Shown here in pieces: positions 55,738 through 63,298 of a stretch of DNA of 64,000 nt; position 1 is the stretch's first letter, and each line of letters opens with the position of its first letter. Position numbers and translations under genes: made by a program. The notes below the pieces were generated by a model. It saw nothing but the letters and a program-made list of their open reading frames with translations, was not told the DNA's origin and made no database searches. The stretch covers positions 104,040-168,039 of the forward strand of contig JAUNCZ010000001.1 of NCBI GenBank assembly GCA_030526405.1, in the 5' to 3' direction. This DNA comes from Lachnospiraceae bacterium. GTDB lineage: Bacteria > Bacillota > Clostridia > Lachnospirales > Lachnospiraceae.

Positions 55738-58092
55738 TTGTGGAAAAATCTTAGAAAAAGGCCTCTGTGTGTGATCTGTCTGTTGCTGATGCTGCTGATC
55801 ATTTTTGCCAGAGCAGCAAATCTGCCGGTATTTGGTGAACCGCCGGAGGATTCCCTTGTGTCGGACTGTGTTTTGCAGGGACAAAGGGTTTCCGTGGTGG
55901 GGACAGTGACAGATCGCCGACAAAAAAACAGATCCACACAGCTTATTTTAACCAATTCTTATCTCCGTTCGGAGAGCAGATCCATTTCTTTAAAAAAAAT
56001 ATCGGTAACAGCAGATCCGGAGGCGGCCATTTTGGCAGGCTCTGTTGTTGTGGTATCCGGAATCCTGTCACAGCCGGAGGGGGCCTCCAATCCCGGTCAG
56101 TTTGATCTTCATGACTACTATGCAGGGCAGCAGATCTACTATACTCTGTATGCAGAGGAATGGGAGATACTGGAGAAGGGAGGGGGAATACGGGAAACAC
56201 TGCTCTCTCTGAGAAATGCCCTGTTGGATCGGATTGACAGGATGACAGGGCCGGAGACGGCCAGTGCCCTGAAGGCAGTGCTGCTGGGGGACCGGTCAGG
56301 TCTTACGGAGGAGGAGAAGAGAAATTATCAGGTAGGTGGAATTCTTCATATTTTTGCAATCTCCGGCATGCATATTTCCTTTCTGGGCAGAGGGTTTCTG
56401 AAACTGCTTCAGAGGCTGGGGCTTCCCCTTCTCCCGGCAGCAGGTGTTTCCTTTCTGACACTGGCCTGCTACTGCTTCATCACAGGGGCGGCCGCTTCCT
56501 CCCTGCGGGCTGTCTGTATGTTTGCTGTGTATCTGGGGGGACGGATTCTGCTTCGAACCTACGATCCCCTCTGCGCACTGGCTCTGGCGGGAATCCTGCT
56601 GCTGCTGGAAAATCCTTCCCTTTTGTTTACCTCCGGTTTTCAGCTGTCCTTCTGTGCGATTTTGGCGGTGTCAGCGGGCTGGCACTCTGTATCCTGGCTT
56701 CTTCCACCTCAGGTGAAAAAGCCTGGAACACCTGGGAAAGGGGCGGTGGGAGGAAGGGCAGAACTTCGTCAGCGACGAAAGAGGCAGCTTTTTGGCTGGC
56801 TTCGATATTTTGGAAGACTTGTGCTGCGGTACAGCCTGTTCTGGTTTTCCCTGACTGTGATCCTGCTGCCCCTTACCATCTGGTATTATTATGAGATCCC
56901 TGTGTTTGGACTGCTTCCCAATCTGCTGCTGGTGCCTGGGGCTCCTGTGCTTCTGGCATCGGGAACAGCGGGGCTGGCAGTGGGAGCGGTTTCTCTGGAG
57001 GTGGGAGGGAAGCTGCTTCTTCCGGCGGACTGGATCGTAACAGGGCTTCGGGATCTGACTGAGAGGATCCGTACCTTCCCCCTGGCAACCTGGGTCTGCG
57101 GAAAGCCTGCTCTCTGGCAGTTACTGGCAACGGAACTGCTGCTGTTGTTGCTTCTGGCAGTTCTGTACAAAGGCAGAGAAATCAGGGATGCTGCAGAGGA
57201 CAGAGGAAAAAAGGTCCTCCAGAGAAGATACAGAAAAATGGGGGCTGCGGGCCTGCTGCTGATGATGATAATTCTTCTTGTTCGTCCGCAGCCGGACTGG
57301 TCTCTGACCATGCTGGATGTGGGGCAGGGGGACTGTCTTGTGCTGAGGGAAAGAGAGAACTGTTTTCTGGTGGACGGAGGCAGCAGTACAGTAAAGGAAG
57401 TGGGAAAATACAGGATTCTTCCCTATCTGAAGAGTCAGGGAGTGCATCATCTGAAGGGAATATTTGTATCCCATCCGGATGAGGATCACACCAATGGGTT
57501 GCTGGAGGTGTTTGCAGCCATCAGCAGCAGGCAGGCCACCCTTCGGGCTGATTATCTGTATCTTCCCCTGTGGATGCGGGGGACAAAGGAGGAGAGAGCG
57601 CTGAGGCAGGGGGCAGAGGCAGCCGATACAGAGGTTGTGTACCTTGCAAGGGGCGACCGGATCACCACGGACCAGATGGAAATCTGTGTGCTGAATCCCT
57701 TTCCCCAGGGCGGAATCCAGAGGGGGAATTCCGGCTCGCTGGTGCTTTCCCTTAGCTGTGGATCCTTTGATGCCCTTCTGACCGGAGATCTGGAACAGGA
57801 TGGGGAGCGGCTTCTTCTGCCACTTGAGAAAAACTATGAATATCTGAAGACGGCTCATCATGGATCCTCCGGGTCCACATCGAAGGCATTTCTGGAGGCG
57901 GTTCAGCCCCAGGTGGCTGTGATTTCTGCTCCGGTGCGCAGTCGTTACGGCCATCCTCACAGGGAAACACTGCAGCGGCTGGAGGATGCCGGTACAGCTG
58001 TCTACTGCACAAGGGACCGGGGGGCTCTGCGGGCCTGGGGTTCCGGTGATACCTGGAGGATGGAGGGATTTCTTCCTGCCGGAACCGGGTAG
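55738..58092 (+). CDS. comEC: DNA internalization channel protein ComEC/Rec2
   Basis: 784 residues: a hydrophobic N-terminus and OB-like domain (~30-140), the competence core with GDRSGLTEEEKRNYQ and HIFAISGMHISFLG, several membrane helices (~195-480), and a metallo-beta-lactamase-type domain with MLDVGQGDCLVL, the metal motif SHPDEDH near residue 578, LLTGDLEQDGE and TAHHGSSGSTS. It should form the inner-membrane DNA channel. The start is TTG 55738 after AAAGGAAAAACGAA; no ATG is suitable. With ComEA, DprA and ComM in the window, late DNA-uptake genes are intact; no type IV pilus genes are seen. Confidence 0.93.
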   Translation: MWKNLRKRPLCVICLLLMLLIIFARAANLPVFGEPPEDSLVSDCVLQGQRVSVVGTVTDRRQKNRSTQLILTNSYLRSESRSISLKKISVTADPEAAILAGSVVVVSGILSQPEGASNPGQFDLHDYYAGQQIYYTLYAEEWEILEKGGGIRETLLSLRNALLDRIDRMTGPETASALKAVLLGDRSGLTEEEKRNYQVGGILHIFAISGMHISFLGRGFLKLLQRLGLPLLPAAGVSFLTLACYCFITGAAASSLRAVCMFAVYLGGRILLRTYDPLCALALAGILLLLENPSLLFTSGFQLSFCAILAVSAGWHSVSWLLPPQVKKPGTPGKGAVGGRAELRQRRKRQLFGWLRYFGRLVLRYSLFWFSLTVILLPLTIWYYYEIPVFGLLPNLLLVPGAPVLLASGTAGLAVGAVSLEVGGKLLLPADWIVTGLRDLTERIRTFPLATWVCGKPALWQLLATELLLLLLLAVLYKGREIRDAAEDRGKKVLQRRYRKMGAAGLLLMMIILLVRPQPDWSLTMLDVGQGDCLVLRERENCFLVDGGSSTVKEVGKYRILPYLKSQGVHHLKGIFVSHPDEDHTNGLLEVFAAISSRQATLRADYLYLPLWMRGTKEERALRQGAEAADTEVVYLARGDRITTDQMEICVLNPFPQGGIQRGNSGSLVLSLSCGSFDALLTGDLEQDGERLLLPLEKNYEYLKTAHHGSSGSTSKAFLEAVQPQVAVISAPVRSRYGHPHRETLQRLEDAGTAVYCTRDRGALRAWGSGDTWRMEGFLPAGTG

Positions 58093-58181
58093 GAGAGCTG
58101 AAGCAGGTTTTCCGTGCAAAAGGGTCTGTTGTGGAGTATAATGGTGAGAAATGATACTTGAGAGACAGATGGAGGAAGGAT

Positions 58182-59165
58182 TTGAAACAGATTTCCGAAG
58201 ATATCAAAAGCGGACAATTTCACAGGGTATATCTTCTTTACGGAGAGGAACGATATCTGAAGGAGCAGTATAAGCACAAGCTGCTGTCGGCTCTGGGAAC
58301 AGAGGGGGATACCATGAATTTTTCCCGGTTTGAGGGGAAGAGCATCAGCGAGGCGGAGCTGATTGATCTGGCAGAGACACTGCCCTTTTTTGCGGACCAC
58401 AGGGTGATCCTTCTGGAGGACACCGGTTTTTTTAAGAATAAGTCAGAAAAGCTGCCGGCCTATCTGGAAAATCCGCCGGAGCATCTTGTGATGATCTTTG
58501 CCGAGCAGGAGGTGGACAAGCGGAACAAGCTGTACAAAACCGTGGGAAAAAGTGGCTATACAGCAGAGTTCTCCACCCAGAAGACAGAGGTTCTGATGCG
58601 CTGGATTCTGGGGATTCTGAAAAAGGAGAATAAAAAGATCACCCAGCCTGTTATGGAGCTGTTTCTGGAGAAAACAGGTACAGATATGGGGCAGATCAGC
58701 CAGGAGCTGGAGAAACTTCTGTCCTACACCATGGGTCAGGAGGTGATTCGGGAGGAGGATGTGCGCATCATCTGCACCAACCGGGTGGAAAACCAGATCT
58801 TTGCCATGGTGAGAGCTGTCAGCGAGAAAAAACAGAAGAAGGCTCTTCAGTTGTATTACGATCTTCTTTCTCTGAAGGAGCCCCCCATGAGGATCCTGTA
58901 TTTACTGGCCAGGGAGATGAATCTGATCCTGCAGGTGAAGGAACTGAAAAGGGCCGGTTTTGATCAGAAGACCATTGCTTCCAAAGCGGGGATCGCTCCC
59001 TTTGCGGTACGGAATTATCTGCCTCTGGCAGAGCGGTACACCAGCGAGGTGCTGAAAGGGGCCGTGGAGGATTTCACAGAAACAGAGACTGCCGTGAAAA
59101 CAGGAAAGCTTTCTGATGTGCTCAGTGTGGAGATGATGATCGTAAAATATTCGGAAAATGCTTGA
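58182..59165 (+). CDS. holA: DNA polymerase III subunit delta
   Basis: Clamp-loader subunit that opens the sliding clamp. The protein starts with LKQISEDIKSGQFHRVYLLYGEERYL, typical of HolA; helical middle and collar domains follow (MRILYLLAREMNLILQVKEL). The start TTG 58182 lies 5 bp after GGAGGA; an upstream TTG at 58158 lacks a site and no ATG is available. Length is 327. comEC-holA-rpsT is the usual order. The rpsT promoter overlaps its stop codon. Confidence 0.9.
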   Translation: MKQISEDIKSGQFHRVYLLYGEERYLKEQYKHKLLSALGTEGDTMNFSRFEGKSISEAELIDLAETLPFFADHRVILLEDTGFFKNKSEKLPAYLENPPEHLVMIFAEQEVDKRNKLYKTVGKSGYTAEFSTQKTEVLMRWILGILKKENKKITQPVMELFLEKTGTDMGQISQELEKLLSYTMGQEVIREEDVRIICTNRVENQIFAMVRAVSEKKQKKALQLYYDLLSLKEPPMRILYLLAREMNLILQVKELKRAGFDQKTIASKAGIAPFAVRNYLPLAERYTSEVLKGAVEDFTETETAVKTGKLSDVLSVEMMIVKYSENA

Positions 59166-59190
59166 CAGAATCAGGAAAAAAGGATATTAT
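59162..59190 (+). promoter_or_regulatory. rpsT promoter
   Basis: TTGACA (59162-59167), 17-bp spacer, TATTAT (59185-59190). It overlaps the holA stop and leaves a leader of about 87 nt. Confidence 0.82.
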
Positions 59191-59283
59191 TATCAAGCAT
59201 GTTTCGTTGAGGTTTCCGTGTCTTCCTTGACGATCAGATATTGTAAGATAAAATACATTGAATAATTCAGGGAGGTGTACACT

Positions 59284-59547
59284 TTGGCTAACATTAAATC
59301 CGCAAAGAAAAGAATCCTGGTTACAAGAACCAAAACCATGAGAAATAAATCTATCAGATCTGCAGTTAAAACAGCTATGAAAAAAGTTGATGCAGCTGTA
59401 GCAGCTAACGATAAGGCAGCAGCAGCAGAGGCTCTGCAGAATGCTATTTCTACAATCGATAAAGCCTGCACAAAAGGTGTTTATCACAAAAACAATGCGT
59501 CTAGAAAAGTTTCCCGTCTTACCAAAGCTGTAAACTCTATCGCATAA
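59284..59547 (+). CDS. rpsT: Ribosomal protein S20
   Basis: 87-residue basic three-helix protein that binds 16S rRNA: ANIKSAKKRILVTRTKTMRN at the start, AVKTAMKKVDAAVAAND in the middle and GVYHKNNASRKVSRLTKAVN at the end. Initiation is at TTG 59284, 7 bp after GGAGGT; a TTG upstream in frame has no site. E. coli rpsT also starts with UUG, where it matters for autoregulation, so the rare start here may be functional. Strong promoter and terminator make it a single-gene unit. Confidence 0.95.
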   Translation: MANIKSAKKRILVTRTKTMRNKSIRSAVKTAMKKVDAAVAANDKAAAAEALQNAISTIDKACTKGVYHKNNASRKVSRLTKAVNSIA

Positions 59548-59566
59548 TATAATTTAAGATTTAACC

Positions 59567-59604
59567 AATCCCGGATGTACCGTCATGCATCCGGGATTTT
59601 TTTT
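59567..59604 (+). terminator. Intrinsic terminator of rpsT
   Basis: AATCCCGGATG and CATCCGGGATT form an 11-bp stem followed by eight T residues. The dispersed repeat begins right after the T-run. Confidence 0.93.
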
Positions 59605-59697
59605 ACGCGAGCAACGAGCCAAAGTCCGTGCTTGCACGAGACCTTGGCGACTGCCGCGATAACTTGAGAAACTCGCAAAGAGTGTTTCTCATAGTTT
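59605..59697 (+). repeat. Dispersed structured repeat, copy 3 (full length)
   Basis: ACGCGAGCAACGAGCC start, core hairpin around GTGCTTGCAC, then GAGAAAC/GTTTCTC hairpin and CATAGTTT end. GCGAG near the start can pair with CTCGC after the core. Best-preserved copy in the window. Confidence 0.87.
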
Positions 59698-59766
59698 AGG
59701 AGAGCAACGAGCCAAAGTCCGTGCTTGCACGAGACCTTGGCGACTGCCGCGATAACTTGAGGAGAG
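59698..59766 (+). repeat. Dispersed structured repeat, copy 4 (tandem, 3' truncated)
   Basis: Directly follows copy 3 in the same orientation and is identical to it over the 52-nt core and slightly beyond, but lacks the GAGAAAC/GTTTCTC hairpin and instead runs into GGAGAGTATTCTG. Confidence 0.87.
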
Positions 59767-59805
59767 TATTCTGTTGTTTTTGTGCATAAAACAACAAAAC
59801 ACCAG

Positions 59806-59834
59806 TTGGTTTTTGTGCTATTTTGTGAGATAAT
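59806..59834 (+). promoter_or_regulatory. Predicted promoter of the old-yellow-enzyme-type gene
   Basis: TTGGTT (59806-59811), 17-bp spacer, GATAAT (59829-59834) with an extended TGA before it. A TTGTTTT/AAAACAA inverted repeat lies just upstream at 59773-59796. Confidence 0.55.
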
Positions 59835-59938
59835 GAGAATGTTGCAGATAAATCTGCCGGAAACAGGAGAAGTCTGCATTGGGGCACACAGAAAGGGAAC
59901 TGTGTGAAGCAGAGAGAATTTATTTGGAGGAAAAGAAT

Positions 59939-61894
59939 ATGGAGAGAAAATTTCCAAATCTTTGCAAACCGCTTCAGGTGGGCAATGTAACATTTCGCAA
60001 TCGCATGTGTTCCGCGCCTATGGGTGGAACAGATATTACAAAAGACGGATGTATCGGACCGAAGTCTGCGGCATTTTATGAGCTGAGAGGCAAGGGCGGA
60101 GCTGCAGCTGTTACAGTCAGTGAGTGTATGGTACATCCAGAGACAGACGGATCCCATGCCTATCATCTGGATCTGGCTGTGCTGGATTCTCTGGCATCAT
60201 TTACCTACTGTGCAGATGCTATTCGTCGCCACGGGGCAATCCCATCTCTGGAGCTGTCCCATTCCGGACAGTTTGCCGGCACCTATATGACAGATAAATC
60301 AAAACAGAAATCCATGGTGCAGTACGGAGTGAGCCCATCTGTACGGGCAGACGGACTGGAGATCGTGGAGCTGTCTCAGGAGATGATCGATGACATCGTT
60401 GCCTCCTATGGCCGGGTGGCAGGGCTTGCCAAGAGAGCGGGCTTTGAGATGCTGATGGTTCACGGTGGACATGGCTGGCTGATCAATCAGTTCCTGTCCC
60501 CTCTGTTTAACAGGAGAACAGATAAATATGGCGGATCCCTTGAGAACAGAACAAGATTTGCCAAGGAGGTAATGACTGCCATCCGTGAGGCAGTGGGCCC
60601 TGGCTTCCCGCTGGAGTTCCGAATGAGCGGTTCCGAGTTCTGTGAGGGTGGATACGATCTGGAGGAAGGTGTAAAGATTGCCAAAGAGATGGAGCCCTAT
60701 GTGGATATCCTTCATGTATCGGCAGGTACCTATCAGAAGACCTTCGGCATCACCCATCCTTCCATGTTTGAGGACCACGGACGAAACGTATTTCTGGCAG
60801 CAGAGATTAAAAAACATGTTTCCATTCCGGTGGCAACTCTGGGTGGCCTGAATGAGCCTGCCATGTTGGAGGATATCGTTGCATCAGGAAAAGCAGATCT
60901 GATCTACATGGGACGTGCCCTGCTGGCAGATCCTTTCCTTCCACGCAAGGTGGTTGAGGGAAGAGATGATGAGATCAAGAGATGTCTGCGCTGCTTCACC
61001 TGCATGGCTGAGCGTGCCGTTACCTCCACAAGACGCTGTACCATCAATCCTCTCATCGGACGTGAGATGGATGGTGTGGAGATCCATCCTGTTGCCCCTG
61101 ACCAGAGAAAGAAGGTACTGGTGGTGGGCGCAGGCCCCGGTGGTCTGGAGGCTGCTCTTACAGCTGCCAGAAGAGGACATCAGGTAATCCTCTGTGACAG
61201 GGAAAGTGAGGTGGGAGGAATCCTCAAGAGTGAGAGAGCCCTTCCATTTAAATATGAAATGTATCAGCTGGGGGTTACCCAGGAGATCCTGTGCCGAAAA
61301 GCAGGTGTGGAGATCCGTCTCAACACAGAGGTGACACCGGAGTATGCACAGGCTGAGAATGCAGATGCCATTATCATCGCGGTGGGTTCTGAGCCGCTGG
61401 TTCCGCCGATCAAGGGACTGAAGGACGGAAAGAATGTGATCATCGTCAATAATTATTATCTTGAGAAGGATAAGGTTGCAGATGAGGTGGTTGTATTCGG
61501 CGGTGGTCTTGCAGGCTGCGAGGCGGCGATCCATCTGGGAATGGAGGGCAAGAAGGTTCATCTGGTGGAAATGAGGGACGTCCTGGCTCCTGATGCCAAT
61601 GTAAGACATCGTCCTCTCCTGCTTCAGGAGATCGATAAATATGTTACAGTCCATACCGGCTATAAGGGAATGGAAGTAACAGAGGATGGAATTATCTGTG
61701 AGGATAAGAATGGTGAGACACACCTTGTTCCGGGAAAAACTGTGATCTGTGCCCTTGGACAGAGAGCAAGAAAACAGATGGCAGAGGAATTGCGGGACTG
61801 TGCACCATGGACCATCACAATCGGTGACTGCAATCGTGCAGCTACTATTACGCAGGCTGTATATCAGGGATATCATGCAGCACTGGATATCTGA
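59939..61894 (+). CDS. NADH:flavin oxidoreductase, 2,4-dienoyl-CoA reductase / enoate reductase type
   Basis: 651 residues in the three-part layout of FMN/4Fe-4S/FAD reductases. An N-terminal old-yellow-enzyme barrel holds NRMCSAPMGGTD and HGGHGWLINQFLSPLFNRRT; cluster cysteines sit near 350-368 (CLRCFTCMAE, RRCTINP); the C-terminal half has two dinucleotide folds, VLVVGAGPGGLEAALTAARR and VVVFGGGLAGCEAAIHLG. Relatives reduce C=C bonds of dienoyl-CoA, enoates, bile-acid intermediates or phenolics; the substrate here is not determined. ATG 59939 follows GGAGG. Confidence 0.9.
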   Translation: MERKFPNLCKPLQVGNVTFRNRMCSAPMGGTDITKDGCIGPKSAAFYELRGKGGAAAVTVSECMVHPETDGSHAYHLDLAVLDSLASFTYCADAIRRHGAIPSLELSHSGQFAGTYMTDKSKQKSMVQYGVSPSVRADGLEIVELSQEMIDDIVASYGRVAGLAKRAGFEMLMVHGGHGWLINQFLSPLFNRRTDKYGGSLENRTRFAKEVMTAIREAVGPGFPLEFRMSGSEFCEGGYDLEEGVKIAKEMEPYVDILHVSAGTYQKTFGITHPSMFEDHGRNVFLAAEIKKHVSIPVATLGGLNEPAMLEDIVASGKADLIYMGRALLADPFLPRKVVEGRDDEIKRCLRCFTCMAERAVTSTRRCTINPLIGREMDGVEIHPVAPDQRKKVLVVGAGPGGLEAALTAARRGHQVILCDRESEVGGILKSERALPFKYEMYQLGVTQEILCRKAGVEIRLNTEVTPEYAQAENADAIIIAVGSEPLVPPIKGLKDGKNVIIVNNYYLEKDKVADEVVVFGGGLAGCEAAIHLGMEGKKVHLVEMRDVLAPDANVRHRPLLLQEIDKYVTVHTGYKGMEVTEDGIICEDKNGETHLVPGKTVICALGQRARKQMAEELRDCAPWTITIGDCNRAATITQAVYQGYHAALDI

Positions 61895-61925
61895 AGAAAA
61901 TTTGTAAAAGGCGGACAGAAACGCA

Positions 61926-62804
61926 ATGGATAAGCTGAGGAAAGAATACGAAGCGCAGATGCAGCACTATCTGAACGGAAATAAGATCAGCAAGCTGATG
62001 GTGGTGGTGGGCATTGCCTTCATGATCATAGGCTTCATGAACAGAAATGAAACAGGGCGGATGATGCTGTTTTTCGTTCTCACCATCGGCTCCTGTGTGG
62101 TAGGAGTTCTGGTGGGACAGAAGAGAAAGAGTGCATTTTCCACCTATGTGGGACAGACGGTGACAAGGGGAGTGATGGAACAGTATTTCCAGGTGGATGA
62201 GTTTATCATGCATGGGGAAACTCCTCTGGATGAGATCCGTACAGCAGAGCTGTTCTGGAATTACAATCGTATTATCGGAAGCCGTGTGATCAGAGGAAAG
62301 CTGAAGGGGACAGCCTTTCAGTGCTCCAATGTAACTCTGGACGAGACAACAGGAACAGCCAATAAAAATACCCGCGTTTTTTCCGGTCAGTATGTGTTTG
62401 TGAATCTTCAGACCCCGGTAAAGGGCACCATCCGTATTCTCGACAGGGAGAATCCGGTGAGAACCCTTGTGCAGGGCTGTCATCCTGTTAAAATGACTTC
62501 TGTTCTGGAATTTGATGAGCTGTTCGAGGTATCTGCCACAGATGAGGCGGGGGCGAGAGCATTTCTGACAGAGGAAAGAAGAAAAGCCCTGCTGGAGCTG
62601 AAGCGACTGATCAGGGAAAAGGGTGGAGAGGAGAAGGCCCAGCTGAATCTGATGATCAAAGGCAAAAAGATTTATGCCGCCCTTGGATCAGGGGTGTTCC
62701 TGTTCCACAGACAGACGGAGCTTCACAGCATTGAGGATATCATTGGGTATAATTCTCTGGATGCGGACTATGTGAAGAAGGCAGTGAGCCTGTTGATGAG
62801 ATAA
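61926..62804 (+). CDS. DUF3137-like membrane protein
   Basis: 292 residues: a short charged N-terminus, two adjacent membrane helices (~22-38 and ~46-64), then a large cytoplasmic domain. The pattern (a conserved GKLKGTAFQCSNVTL, FSGQYVFVNLQT, MIKGKKIYAALGSGVFLF) resembles DUF3137, as I recall the family. No catalytic motif is evident. It lies 31 bp after the reductase and may share its transcript; a terminator follows. Function unknown. Confidence 0.65.
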   Translation: MDKLRKEYEAQMQHYLNGNKISKLMVVVGIAFMIIGFMNRNETGRMMLFFVLTIGSCVVGVLVGQKRKSAFSTYVGQTVTRGVMEQYFQVDEFIMHGETPLDEIRTAELFWNYNRIIGSRVIRGKLKGTAFQCSNVTLDETTGTANKNTRVFSGQYVFVNLQTPVKGTIRILDRENPVRTLVQGCHPVKMTSVLEFDELFEVSATDEAGARAFLTEERRKALLELKRLIREKGGEEKAQLNLMIKGKKIYAALGSGVFLFHRQTELHSIEDIIGYNSLDADYVKKAVSLLMR

Positions 62805-62839
62805 TGCTCCTTCTATTATAAGAAGAAATGGATTTAAAG

Positions 62840-62884
62840 GGCTCTGCAGGAGTGACTGACACTCTCTGCAGAGCTGTTTTTTGT
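62840..62884 (+). terminator. Intrinsic terminator after the DUF3137-like gene
   Basis: GCTCTGCAG and CTGCAGAGC with an inner AGTG/CACT helix, followed by TGTTTTTTG. Confidence 0.88.
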
Positions 62885-62910
62885 ATTTTTAGGATAATAA
62901 GCGGGAATCC

Positions 62911-62981
62911 TCGGTAATTCAATTACCGATGTAGTTCACCGGTGGTAACACCTTGCAAAACCACCTGGTTCCTCCGGGAGG
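62911..62981 (+). other. Cluster of short hairpins in the 494-bp gap before the transporter
   Basis: CGGTAAT/ATTACCG (62912-62928), ACCGGTGGT with ACCACCTGGT (one bulge) and CCTCC/GGAGG follow each other. No gene is seen in this gap; the remaining AT-rich part up to 63225 shows nothing I can assign. Confidence 0.4.
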
Positions 62982-63225
62982 GTGTCTCTATTTCTACGTT
63001 TTGTATAGTGACATGGAATGGTAGTGTTGATGGAAAGAAATGGTTTCAGAAAAAATAACGGAACAGACAGGGGGAATGGCAGAGAATAGTGGGAAATATA
63101 AACAGATTCAGCCCTGTTTCCGGGAACTATAGTGCATTTGTGATAATTGTCACTATTGCCAATATATATTGTACAAAAAGTAGGAATTGCCTATTTTTAT
63201 TTACTGCTAATTGGGGATATAAGAT

Positions 63226-63277
63226 TTGACTAAAGTGGAGTAAAATCAATATTAACTTGCGACAGGTGAAGTCGCAA
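63226..63277 (+). promoter_or_regulatory. Predicted transporter promoter with leader hairpin
   Basis: TTGACT (63226-63231) and TATTAA (63250-63255) with 18-bp spacing, immediately followed by a perfect dyad TTGCGAC/GTCGCAA (63257-63277). The dyad lies at the expected transcription start and could be a repressor operator. Confidence 0.5.
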
Positions 63278-63298
63278 AATCGAAAGGAGAGATGAAGA

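Noticed and set aside
59583..59993. Minus-strand frame containing two CKHGLWLVA segments, also seen near 15.2 and 51.4 kb
   Set aside because: It is the translation of the dispersed DNA repeat; no RBS, and frames end randomly in unrelated flanks.
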